A DNA stretch of 5,402 nucleotides from the NCBI GenBank assembly GCA_934394595.1, contig CAKRRX010000160.1, positions 1-5,402 on the forward strand, read 5' to 3'. This DNA comes from an uncultured Blautia sp. (GTDB taxonomy: Bacteria; Bacillota; Clostridia; Lachnospirales; Lachnospiraceae). The notes below the pieces were generated by a model. That model made no database searches. It saw only the letters and a list, made by a program, of their open reading frames with translations, and had not been told where the DNA came from. Of the stretch, positions 1 through 5,402 are shown piece by piece. The translations under genes were made by a program, and so were the position numbers. How positions within the stretch are numbered: the first letter of the stretch is position 1; each line of letters starts with the position of its first letter.

Positions 1-1
1 C

Positions 2-382
2 CAGGAGAAAGAATATCTGGTATGTGATAAGAAAAAAGAGGCGGACGGACATATTTTGATGAAGCTGGTGAGAAAGCCGGAACCGGGAAGTATGCTGGTA
101 AACGGGGATCTTATGCCAACAGCGGAGCAGAAAAAATTATTGGAGCAGCTGGATAAAGATCACAGACTTTATGTACTGGGAGAGCAGGGAGCTGCATATA
201 AGAGCTTTCTTTCCAGGGCTGTGGTGTTGGACGAATATGCAAGAAAACAGTTGTATCTGCTTCCGGAGGCGTGGGAATTTTTCAGCGGATTTGAAGGATA
301 TGTGGGTAATCCTGCGCTGGAATATGACGTAACAGAGAAGATATGCAAGGCTTTTGGTGTAAAGAAGTTCTTGACGGAATAG
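2..382 (+). CDS. C-terminal part of an uncharacterised protein (5' end outside window)
   Basis: The reading frame is open from the first bases of the window to a TAG at 380-382, giving about 126 residues of what is probably a longer protein. A TTG at 56 and an ATG at 59 could be internal starts, but neither has a well-placed ribosome binding site, and the frame continues upstream without a stop. I therefore read this as a gene truncated by the window edge. The visible part is soluble and charged, with no membrane segment. It contains a helical, charged stretch (AEQKKLLEQLDKDH) and an aromatic segment (PEAWEFFSGFEGY), and ends in FGVKKFLTE. I do not recognise the family and assign no function. 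It is followed after 51 bases by the ABC exporter genes in the same direction. No terminator or convincing promoter lies between them, so co-transcription is plausible but unproven. Confidence 0.7.
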   Translation, partial: QEKEYLVCDKKKEADGHILMKLVRKPEPGSMLVNGDLMPTAEQKKLLEQLDKDHRLYVLGEQGAAYKSFLSRAVVLDEYARKQLYLLPEAWEFFSGFEGYVGNPALEYDVTEKICKAFGVKKFLTE

Positions 383-433
383 AATCTGTTGGGTTTTTAA
401 AGCAGGGCAGGATATAAAACACGGGAGGAGAGT

Positions 434-2254
434 ATGACAGTAAAAAATAAAACTGAGAAGTTCCGGATCATTTTCCAGTTTCTGAAAGGAAATATCCGGT
501 TCTTTGTGGGAACGCTGTTGTTTTCCGTGCTTTTTACAGCATGCAATGCGTTGATCCCTCAGATCGTAAAATATACGGCAGATCACATTCTGGTATTGGA
601 TGGAATCCCAGAGGGTCTGAACGTTGGGCAGACGTTGCTTCTGGCGGCTCTTCTGGTGGCTGCTTCTGCAGTTCTGTCAGGAATTTTTAATTATTTAAGC
701 AAAATGTGTCTGGCAAAAGGATCTGAAAATTTTTTGAAATCCATCCGGGATACATTGTATCATCATACCCAGTATCTGCCTTTTTCCTGGCATGTAAAGC
801 ATCAGACAGGGGAGATCATCCAGAGGTGTACTTCAGATGTGGAGGTGATCCGCAATTTTGTGTGCAGGCAGCTTCCGGAGGTGTTTCGAATCTGTTTCCT
901 GATCGTATTATATCTGGGAATCATGTTTTCCATGAATGTACCGATCACTTTGGCTGCGGCAGCCTTTTTTCCGGTGATCATCGGCTATTCCTGTTATTTT
1001 TATTCCAGGATCGGGAAACGGTTTCAGGATGCAGATGAGGCAGAAGGGGCTCTTTCCAGTACTGTGCAGGAGAATCTTACAGGGGTTCGTGTGGTGCGGG
1101 CATTTGGAAGAGAAAAATTTGAAATCGACCGGTTTGATGAGAAGAACAATGCCTATTCCAATCTGTGGGTGCATCTTGGAAAGCTGATGAGTATTTATTG
1201 GGCATCGGGAGATCTGATCACCAATTTGCAGGTATTGACGGTTATGGTGACTGGCGTGGTTTTTGCAGTGAATGGACGGATCACGTTAGGTGAGTTTATG
1301 GCATTTGTTTCCTACAATGCGTCCCTGACCTGGCCGGTGCGAAGTCTGGGAAGGATTATTTCGGACATGAGTAAGGCCGGAGTTTCCATGGAGCGTGTGG
1401 CTTATATTCTGGAAGCTGAGGAAGAATGTGAGGTAAATTGCGGAACTGAAAACACTGTTAGAGAAGTTTCTGGTAAGAGGCCGGCTATGGATGGAGATAT
1501 CTGTTTTCGCAACGTATCCTTCGGTTACGCCCCAGATCACCTGGTTTTGAATAATATTAATTTTACCATTCCATCTGGAAGCACCTTTGCAATTCTTGGT
1601 ACAACCGGAAGTGGAAAATCAACTCTTGTCCATTTGCTGAACCGTTTATATGACCTGCCCAAAGACTGCGGCAGCATAACCATCGGAGGTACGGATATCC
1701 GTGAGATCGATCGCCAGTATCTGCGCGAGAATATTGGAATGGTGCTTCAGGAGCCCTTCCTGTTTTCCAGGACCATTCGTGAGAATATCGGAATCACCAA
1801 GGAGAAGCTTCTGGATGAGGAAATCCGTCATGCAGCAGAAATTGCCTGTGTGGATGAGTCCATTCTTCATTTTACAGATGGATACGATACCATTGTAGGA
1901 GAGCGTGGTGTCACTTTGTCAGGCGGGCAAAAGCAGCGAGTAGCCATTGCCAGAATGCTGATGAAGGAAGCGCCGATCCTGGTATTTGACGATTCCCTTT
2001 CCGCAGTGGATACAGAGACAGACAATAAAATCCGAAAAGAACTGAAAAAAGAGATGGAGAGGGCAACTGTGATCATGATTTCCCACAGAATCACCTCTCT
2101 GATGCAGGCAGATCGTATAATTGTGATGGATAAAGGGGAAATCCAGCAGATGGGCACGCATGAAGAACTGATCCATCAGGAGGGGCCATACAGGGATATT
2201 TACGAAATTCAGATGAACAGTGATATTCGTCTCATGGAAGAAGGTGCATTGTGA
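434..2254 (+). CDS. ABC exporter half-transporter, degenerate-site subunit (permease + ATPase)
   Basis: This 606-residue protein is an inner-membrane exporter subunit of the type-IV (ABC_membrane plus ABC_tran) fold. Six predicted membrane segments lie near residues 23-45, 66-90, 150-167, 169-190, 258-279 and 284-305. The ATPase domain follows, with A-loop Y365, Walker A GTTGSGKST (389-397), Q-loop Q439, signature LSGGQ (495-499), Walker B ending in D519-D520, D-loop SAVD and switch histidine H551. The residue that should be the catalytic glutamate is aspartate D520, as in the degenerate-site subunits of heterodimeric exporters (TM287, LmrC, BmrC, MdlA types). The ATG start has GGGAGGAG at 423-430 at good spacing. 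The gene overlaps the next exporter gene by four bases, which suggests translational coupling and 1:1 assembly. The substrate (drug, lipid or peptide) cannot be deduced. Confidence 0.95.
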   Translation: MTVKNKTEKFRIIFQFLKGNIRFFVGTLLFSVLFTACNALIPQIVKYTADHILVLDGIPEGLNVGQTLLLAALLVAASAVLSGIFNYLSKMCLAKGSENFLKSIRDTLYHHTQYLPFSWHVKHQTGEIIQRCTSDVEVIRNFVCRQLPEVFRICFLIVLYLGIMFSMNVPITLAAAAFFPVIIGYSCYFYSRIGKRFQDADEAEGALSSTVQENLTGVRVVRAFGREKFEIDRFDEKNNAYSNLWVHLGKLMSIYWASGDLITNLQVLTVMVTGVVFAVNGRITLGEFMAFVSYNASLTWPVRSLGRIISDMSKAGVSMERVAYILEAEEECEVNCGTENTVREVSGKRPAMDGDICFRNVSFGYAPDHLVLNNINFTIPSGSTFAILGTTGSGKSTLVHLLNRLYDLPKDCGSITIGGTDIREIDRQYLRENIGMVLQEPFLFSRTIRENIGITKEKLLDEEIRHAAEIACVDESILHFTDGYDTIVGERGVTLSGGQKQRVAIARMLMKEAPILVFDDSLSAVDTETDNKIRKELKKEMERATVIMISHRITSLMQADRIIVMDKGEIQQMGTHEELIHQEGPYRDIYEIQMNSDIRLMEEGAL

Positions 2255-4074
2255 GGATAGAAGAAAAAGAATATACGAAATCCATTGATCTTTCCATTTG
2301 GAAAAAGGTTTTTCCATTTCTTGCACCCCGAAAAAACGTATTGCTCATGGTAGTGGTGATGAACTGTCTGTGTTCTGCAGTAGATATTATCATGCCTTTG
2401 TTTCAGCGCCAGGCCATTGATTCTTTTATTGAAAAAAATACGCTGGCGGGACTTGGGGGCTTTATTGCGGTCTATATAGCTGTAATCGTTTTTCAGATGT
2501 GGACGGTGATCTGTTTTACCAGAGGCTGCATGACTTTGGATGTGGAAACCGGGCGGGATATGAAAAGAGCACTGTTTGTGCATCTTCAGAAGTTATCTTT
2601 TTCCTACTACAATGCCACACCGGTTGGATATATCCTGTCCAGGGTGATGAATGATGTGGCCAGGATCACAGAATTGATCGCCTGGGATGTGATCGATATG
2701 ATGTGGGCCATCTTTTATGTGCTAGGCGTATTTGTGGCAATGCTGTTTCTGAACTGGAAGCTGGCACTGGTGATCATGCTGATCGTTCCGGCCATAGCAG
2801 TGCTGACCTGGTATTTCCAAAATAAGATCCTGACCTGGAACCGTAAGGTACGAAAAATCAATTCCAGGATCACCAGCGGATACAATGAGGGAATCATGGG
2901 TGCAAAAACAGTGAAGTCTCTGGTGGTGGAAGAGAAGAATTTCCGGGAGTTTTCCTCTGTGACAGAGGAAATGAGAAGTGCTTCTGTCAGAGCTGCCAGA
3001 TTAAATGCCATATATATTCCCCTTGTAGTGTTTTTCGGGGCTCTTGCAACGGCAATCGTGCTGGAGCGAGGCGGTATTATGGTCCTGAGTGGGAACATGG
3101 ATATCGGAACACTTGCTGCATTTACAGCTTATGCAGTGGGTATTTTTGAGCCAATTCAAAGACTGGCAGGGATTTTGTCTCAGTGTATTTCCGCCCAGGC
3201 AAATATTGAGCGCGTGACTTCTCTCTTAGAAGAGAAACCACAGGTGGTGGATTCCCCGGAGGTGCTGGAAAAATATGGTGATTTTTTTCATCCGCATAAA
3301 GAAAACTGGGAACCCATCAGGGGAGATATTGAGTTTGAACATGTATCTTTCAGGTATCCGGATGGAAAAGAAGAGGTGTTAAGTGATTTTAGCCTGAAGA
3401 TTCCGGCAGGAACCAATGTGGCTATTGTAGGGGAGACTGGTGCAGGAAAAAGTACCCTGGTGAATCTGGCCTGCCGTTTCTTTGAGCCTACAAAAGGCAG
3501 GATCCTGATCGATGGCAGGGATTATCGTGAGCGAAGCCAGCTGTGGCTGCACAGCAATATCGGATACGTACTTCAGAACCCACATCTGTTTTCCGGAACT
3601 GTGATGGAAAATATCCGATATGGAAGACTGGATGCAACAGAGGAAGAGGTGAAAGCTGCTGCAAAGGCTGTTCACGCAGACGAGGTAGCACAGAAGCTGG
3701 ATAAGGGCTATGACAGTGATGTGGGAGAAGGCGGTGACCGGCTCTCCACAGGAGAAAAACAGCTTCTTTCTTTTGCCCGGGCGGTACTGGCAGATCCCGC
3801 TATTTTTGTACTGGATGAGGCAACCTCCTCCATTGACACCAAGACTGAACAGCTGATCCAGCAAGCCACAGACAGGCTTCTGAAGGGAAGAACCTCCTTT
3901 CTGATCGCCCACAGATTATCTACTATCCGAAATGCAGACCTGATTCTGGTAGTCCGGGAAGGAAAGATCGTGGAGCAGGGAAAACACCTGGAGCTGCTGG
4001 AGAAAAAGGGTTATTATTATCAGTTGGTTCGGCAGCAGTTTGCAGACGAGGAGTCAAAGAAAGTGCTGTGCTAG
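2251..4074 (+). CDS. ABC exporter half-transporter, catalytic-site subunit (permease + ATPase)
   Basis: This 607-residue partner of the preceding exporter starts at GTG 2251, inside the GTGA overlap with the previous stop. A GAAGG at 2240-2244 sits six bases upstream as the ribosome binding site. Membrane segments are visible near residues 28-50, 67-90, 146-167, 169-190, about 255-275 and about 285-305. The ATPase domain has A-loop Y369, Walker A GETGAGKST (394-402), Q-loop Q442, a non-canonical signature LSTGE (498-502), Walker B ending D522-E523, D-loop SSID and switch histidine H554. It keeps the catalytic glutamate but has a changed signature, exactly complementary to the upstream subunit. 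Established heterodimeric exporters (TM287/288, LmrCD, BmrCD) show the same division of labour, so the two proteins very probably form one heterodimer. Its substrate is unknown. Confidence 0.95.
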   Translation: MRIEEKEYTKSIDLSIWKKVFPFLAPRKNVLLMVVVMNCLCSAVDIIMPLFQRQAIDSFIEKNTLAGLGGFIAVYIAVIVFQMWTVICFTRGCMTLDVETGRDMKRALFVHLQKLSFSYYNATPVGYILSRVMNDVARITELIAWDVIDMMWAIFYVLGVFVAMLFLNWKLALVIMLIVPAIAVLTWYFQNKILTWNRKVRKINSRITSGYNEGIMGAKTVKSLVVEEKNFREFSSVTEEMRSASVRAARLNAIYIPLVVFFGALATAIVLERGGIMVLSGNMDIGTLAAFTAYAVGIFEPIQRLAGILSQCISAQANIERVTSLLEEKPQVVDSPEVLEKYGDFFHPHKENWEPIRGDIEFEHVSFRYPDGKEEVLSDFSLKIPAGTNVAIVGETGAGKSTLVNLACRFFEPTKGRILIDGRDYRERSQLWLHSNIGYVLQNPHLFSGTVMENIRYGRLDATEEEVKAAAKAVHADEVAQKLDKGYDSDVGEGGDRLSTGEKQLLSFARAVLADPAIFVLDEATSSIDTKTEQLIQQATDRLLKGRTSFLIAHRLSTIRNADLILVVREGKIVEQGKHLELLEKKGYYYQLVRQQFADEESKKVLC

Positions 4075-4135
4075 AACGTGTTTGCTTGTGGAAAACAGAT
4101 GTCCTTACTGGAAAATAAAAAATGTATAATTATGC
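4075..4135. other. Short gap after the ABC operon, no clear terminator
   Basis: About 60 AT-rich bases separate the ABC stop codon from the next promoter. I see no stable hairpin followed by a T-run here, so the ABC operon has no obvious intrinsic terminator of its own. Its transcripts could be ended by a factor-dependent process or could run into the T-box leader and end at the T-box terminator. Confidence 0.5.
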
Positions 4136-4164
4136 TTGACATGAAAAAACTTTGGTAGTAAAAT
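4136..4164 (+). promoter_or_regulatory. Sigma-A promoter for the T-box/TRAP transcript
   Basis: A perfect -35 box TTGACA (4136-4141) is separated by exactly 17 bases from TAAAAT (4159-4164), which matches five of six positions of the -10 consensus. Transcription should start near 4171, about 35 bases before T-box Stem I begins. Such a strong, unregulated-looking promoter fits a leader whose control is by attenuation rather than initiation. Confidence 0.85.
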
Positions 4165-4290
4165 AACTTCAGTTCGTTAAAGAATTAAAACTTAAAAGAA
4201 CTAAATTCCTTGAAGGGAAGCAGTAAGAACAGAAGAACCTGGTTTACAGAGAGCTGCGATGGTGGGATGCAGTATCCGGTCTGTTTTGAA

Positions 4291-4295
4291 GATCA
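4291..4295 (+). promoter_or_regulatory. T-box specifier, probably AUC (Ile), alternatively GAU (Asp)
   Basis: The 3' strand of the specifier loop reads GAAGATCA (4288-4295). Reading ATC (4292-4294) gives an isoleucine codon followed by the conserved purine A, and a C-ending codon as most specifiers have. The T-box bulge has U at the variable position (4458), which would pair with a discriminator A as in tRNA-Ile. Reading GAT (4291-4293) directly after GAA gives aspartate, but it is followed by C, ends in U, and would be expected to pair with discriminator G. I favour Ile. Confidence 0.6.
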
Positions 4296-4446
4296 TCCCT
4301 GAGAAGGGAAGCCGAAAGCTTCATAAGTTACAACCTGTTTCAGGGTACCAAATGAAGAAAAATGTCGAGTAGGTTTCCACGGCCGTTCCCCGTTATCGGA
4401 ATCGCGTATGTCAGTACGTTGTCTTTTCGTACTTGTTTCAAAGGAG

Positions 4447-4487
4447 AAACAGGGTGGTTGCGGTCTAATATGGTCCGTCCCTAGTTT
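4447..4487 (+). promoter_or_regulatory. T-box antiterminator with a short acceptor-binding bulge
   Basis: AAACAGGG (4447-4454) can pair with CCCTAGTTT (4479-4487) with A4483 bulged. GCGG (4460-4463) pairs with CCGT (4475-4478). The intervening bulge TGGTT (4455-4459) carries the UGGN sequence that pairs with the tRNA NCCA end. The canonical T-box element is AGGGUGGNACCGCG with a seven-base bulge, whereas here only five bases remain. The 3' strand is shared with the terminator stem, so the two structures exclude each other. GTTTC (4435-4439) could also sequester GAAAC (4446-4450). Confidence 0.8.
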
Positions 4488-4504
4488 GGGGGCGGACTTT
4501 TTTT
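4473..4504 (+). terminator. T-box intrinsic terminator
   Basis: GTCCGTCCCT (4473-4482) pairs with GGGGGCGGAC (4488-4497) over ten base pairs, two of them G-U, around the five-base loop AGTTT, and is followed by seven Ts (4498-4504). This is the default-off structure of the T-box when the tRNA is charged. Confidence 0.93.
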
Positions 4505-4526
4505 GTGTAAAAGTCCCGGACTGCGG

Positions 4527-4564
4527 CTGCACAGCAGGGCAAGCAAGCTTTCCCTGCTGTGCAG
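4527..4564. repeat. Perfect 13-bp inverted repeat (long hairpin)
   Basis: CTGCACAGCAGGG (4527-4539) is the exact reverse complement of CCCTGCTGTGCAG (4552-4564). The 12-base loop can extend the stem with AAG/CTT. No T-run follows, so it is not an intrinsic terminator on this strand. It may be an RNA structural element or a trace of a small repeat. Confidence 0.85.
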
Positions 4565-4676
4565 ACATAGGACGGGCTAGACGACATGAGTAAGTAGGGC
4601 GATAGCCCGGATTACGAATGCCGTCGGCAGCTGTGGGAGCGCCAGCGGCGCAAAAACAGCCGGCTTTCACGCATAA

Positions 4677-4707
4677 AGATGTCTGCGATAGCAGACATTT
4701 CTATTTT
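4677..4707 (+). terminator. Hairpin with U-rich tail upstream of dctQ, possible weak attenuator
   Basis: ATGTCTGC (4679-4686) pairs perfectly with GCAGACAT (4691-4698) around GATA. The stem can extend by a G-U and an A-U pair and leads into TTTCTATTTT. The tail is interrupted and the stem is shorter than that of the T-box terminator, so termination would be weak. It ends about 30 bases before the dctQ ribosome binding site. It may instead be an mRNA-stabilising or processing hairpin. Confidence 0.4.
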
Positions 4708-4736
4708 ACGAAAGACGAAAACCTGACAAGTAACCC

Positions 4737-4755
4737 AAGAGGAGGAGAAAGCATG
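4737..4755 (+). promoter_or_regulatory. Ribosome binding site that fixes the dctQ start
   Basis: AAGAGGAGGAG (4736-4746) sits seven bases before ATG 4753. The frame is open back to an ATG at 4618, but that start has no comparable site and would add a hydrophilic stretch across the structured leader. The start at 4753 is therefore chosen. Confidence 0.85.
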
Positions 4756-5250
4756 AAAGTCTTCAAAAAAATCATGAATGGGGTAGCAGCAGTCGAAAAC
4801 TGTATTCTTGTGGTATCCACGCTGCTGATCCTGGTTCTGACTGTAGGAAATGTATTTTCCCGTAAAGTCATCCACCGTTCCTGGTCCTTTACCGAGGAAC
4901 TTGTGGTTGCAGTCTTTGTACTGATTACATTAATGGCTGCAGCACTTGCATGTCGTGAAGGAGAGCTGGTGAATCTGTCACTGGTTACAGACCGCCTTCC
5001 TGAGAAACTGAAAAAACCATCTGTAATCCTTACAACAGTTTTGTGCATTATCTTTACCGCTATTTTATTCTGGTTTGGTATGGAAAAAGTACTCACACAG
5101 CTGGAAAATGGAAAGCGTACCTTCGTTTTGAACTGGCCGGAATGGATCTTCTGGTCCTTCGTACCCATCGGTTCCGGATGTATGATCTTACATTTTGTTG
5201 AATATTGTCTTGATTATTGTACTGGAAATTTAAAAAAGGAGGATAAATAA
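4753..5250 (+). CDS. dctQ: TRAP transporter small membrane subunit (DctQ family)
   Basis: This is a 165-residue integral membrane protein, the usual size for DctQ/SiaQ-type small subunits of tripartite ATP-independent periplasmic-type transporters. These use an ion gradient together with a solute-binding protein to import organic acids and related compounds. Four membrane segments lie near residues 15-35, 50-67, 89-108 and 128-150. Family marks are a W-S-x-x-E-E motif (W44 to E49) before the second helix, a CREGELVNLSLV segment (67-78) matching the family's REGxHIxxD-type region, and a PEWIFWSFVPIG segment (129-140) near the last helix. The next gene begins directly after its stop and encodes the large subunit, which confirms the assignment. 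Expression is predicted to depend on the T-box upstream. The substrate is not evident from this subunit; the symbol is family-level. Confidence 0.92.
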   Translation: MKVFKKIMNGVAAVENCILVVSTLLILVLTVGNVFSRKVIHRSWSFTEELVVAVFVLITLMAAALACREGELVNLSLVTDRLPEKLKKPSVILTTVLCIIFTAILFWFGMEKVLTQLENGKRTFVLNWPEWIFWSFVPIGSGCMILHFVEYCLDYCTGNLKKEDK

Positions 5251-5402
5251 ATGATAAGTGCAGTTCTTTTTATTTCATTTTTTGTTTTCCTGATCCTGGG
5301 AGTGCCTATTGCAATCTGCCTGGGGCTGTCTTCCGTATGTGCAATCCTGTACTCCGGAACCTCCCTTACCATCGTTGCAACCAATATGTATGCCGGAATC
5401 AG
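5251..5402 (+). CDS. dctM: TRAP transporter large membrane subunit (DctM family), N-terminal part
   Basis: The ATG at 5251 directly follows the dctQ stop codon at 5248-5250, with AAAAAGGAGG at 5233-5242 as ribosome binding site. The window cuts it after about 50 residues of the roughly 420-430 expected. The visible part is a first membrane segment (residues 4-18, AVLFISFFVFLILGV), then the DctM-type PIAICLGLSSVCAILYSG stretch (19-36). It ends in VATNMYAGI, where the family usually has a VxxRMFxGxDSF-like segment. DctM is the translocating subunit that works with DctQ and a solute-binding DctP protein. No DctP gene is in the window; it may lie beyond the right edge. Confidence 0.9.
   Translation, partial: MISAVLFISFFVFLILGVPIAICLGLSSVCAILYSGTSLTIVATNMYAGI

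Larger units (their letters stand above)
4206..4504 (+). promoter_or_regulatory. T-box riboswitch (tRNA-sensing transcription attenuator)
   Basis: This leader RNA binds a cognate tRNA through a codon-like specifier and reads its charging state at the 3' end; uncharged tRNA favours the antiterminator. Stem I is closed by TTCCTT (4206-4211) with AAGGGAA (4304-4310), then a GA/GAG kink-turn, then AGGGA (4214-4218) with TCCCT (4296-4300). The specifier loop has AGTA at 4222-4225 opposite TTGAAGATCA (4286-4295). The distal part carries AGAGAG and the conserved loop GATGGTGGGAT (4258-4268) on a CTGC/GCAG stem. Stem II is CTTCAT (4319-4324) with ATGAAG (4352-4357). The IIA/B pseudoknot shows GAGTAGG (4367-4373), ACGG (4379-4382) and CCGTTA (4390-4395). 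Stem III is AGTACG/CGTACT (4413-4433). The antiterminator and a terminator hairpin follow. The downstream gene is a TRAP transporter, an uncommon T-box target. All core T-box parts are present, so the family call is firm; the amino acid is less certain. Confidence 0.95.
4505..4736 (+). other. GC-rich, hairpin-rich leader segment of unknown family
   Basis: This stretch lies between the T-box terminator and the dctQ ribosome binding site, so it is transcribed only when the T-box reads through. By hand count 97 of 160 bases in 4511-4670 are G or C (about 61%), visibly richer than the flanking T-box leader and genes. It can form several hairpins: 4527-4564, GGGC-GATA-GCCC (4597-4608, competing with CGGGCT/AGCCCG at 4573-4578 and 4604-4609), GTCGGC/GCCGGC (4623-4628 with 4659-4664) enclosing GCGCC-AGC-GGCGC (4639-4651), and 4677-4700. 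I see no convincing gene in it on either strand and do not recognise a known riboswitch or ribozyme consensus. It could be a second regulatory RNA, or an inserted small repeat element. Confidence 0.5.

Noticed and set aside
389..418. Possible promoter TTGGGT / TATAAA just before the first ABC gene
   Set aside because: The -35 matches only three of six positions and the predicted start would fall inside the ribosome binding site at 423-430, so it is not credible as the operon promoter.
137..586. Open frame of 149 codons on the minus strand across the first gene end and ABC start
   Set aside because: It is antisense to two better-supported reading frames and shows no recognisable protein features; it is a shadow frame.
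4125..4130. Perfect TATAAT -10 sequence upstream of the T-box promoter
   Set aside because: No acceptable -35 box lies 16-18 bases upstream; the TTGACA/TAAAAT pair just downstream is far better.
4527..4564. The 13-bp inverted repeat as an intrinsic terminator
   Set aside because: The stem is strong but is followed by GACATAGGAC on the plus strand rather than a T-run. On the minus strand it is followed by CGCAGTCCGG, also without a T-run.
4408..4593. Open frame of 61 codons on the plus strand over T-box Stem III and the terminator
   Set aside because: It crosses the antiterminator/terminator hairpins, has no ribosome binding site and resembles no protein; it is leader RNA.
4293..4670. Open frame of 125 codons on the minus strand across the T-box and GC-rich leader
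   Set aside because: It overlaps a firmly identified riboswitch, has low-complexity composition with no recognisable domain, and is best explained as chance.
4618..4752. Upstream in-frame extension of the DctQ reading frame starting at ATG 4618
   Set aside because: It has no ribosome binding site, runs through the structured leader and adds 45 hydrophilic residues absent from DctQ proteins; ATG 4753 has a strong site and gives the normal family length.

Overview
The window looks like chromosomal DNA of a low-to-moderate-GC Firmicute, most likely a gut clostridium of the Lachnospiraceae type. The reasons are the strong AGGAGG-type ribosome binding sites, a consensus sigma-A promoter, a T-box riboswitch, and protein sequences with the flavour of that group. 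The placement is inference; no marker gene is present. All genes I can support are on the + strand.

Left part (1-4074): the C-terminal end of an unrecognised protein (2-382) is followed after 51 bases by two ABC exporter half-transporters (434-2254 and 2251-4074) that overlap by four bases. Each has six membrane segments followed by one nucleotide-binding domain. Together they show the asymmetry of heterodimeric exporters such as TM287/288, LmrCD and BmrCD. The first has an aspartate in place of the Walker B catalytic glutamate (D520) but a normal LSGGQ signature. The second has the glutamate (E523) but a non-canonical LSTGE signature. The pair should therefore build one competent and one degenerate ATP site. 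The substrate cannot be read from the sequence.

Middle (4075-4752): a 678-base non-coding region. It holds a near-consensus promoter (TTGACA, 17 bases, TAAAAT) and a complete T-box tRNA-sensing riboswitch: Stem I with kink-turn and specifier loop, Stem II, the Stem IIA/B pseudoknot, Stem III, antiterminator and terminator. The likely specifier is AUC (Ile), with GAU (Asp) as the alternative. Between the T-box terminator and the next gene lie about 200 further bases of GC-rich, hairpin-rich sequence that I cannot assign to a known RNA family.

Right part (4753-5402): the start of a TRAP transporter operon, with the small membrane subunit (DctQ type, complete) and the large membrane subunit (DctM type, cut by the window end). 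The substrate-binding subunit (DctP type) is not in the window and may lie downstream. The layout implies that uncharged tRNA, probably tRNA-Ile, switches on a TRAP importer. The transporter may thus supply an amino acid, or a 2-oxo acid precursor, when that amino acid runs short. The T-box/TRAP pairing, the unassigned RNA and the short antiterminator bulge are the parts most worth a second look.
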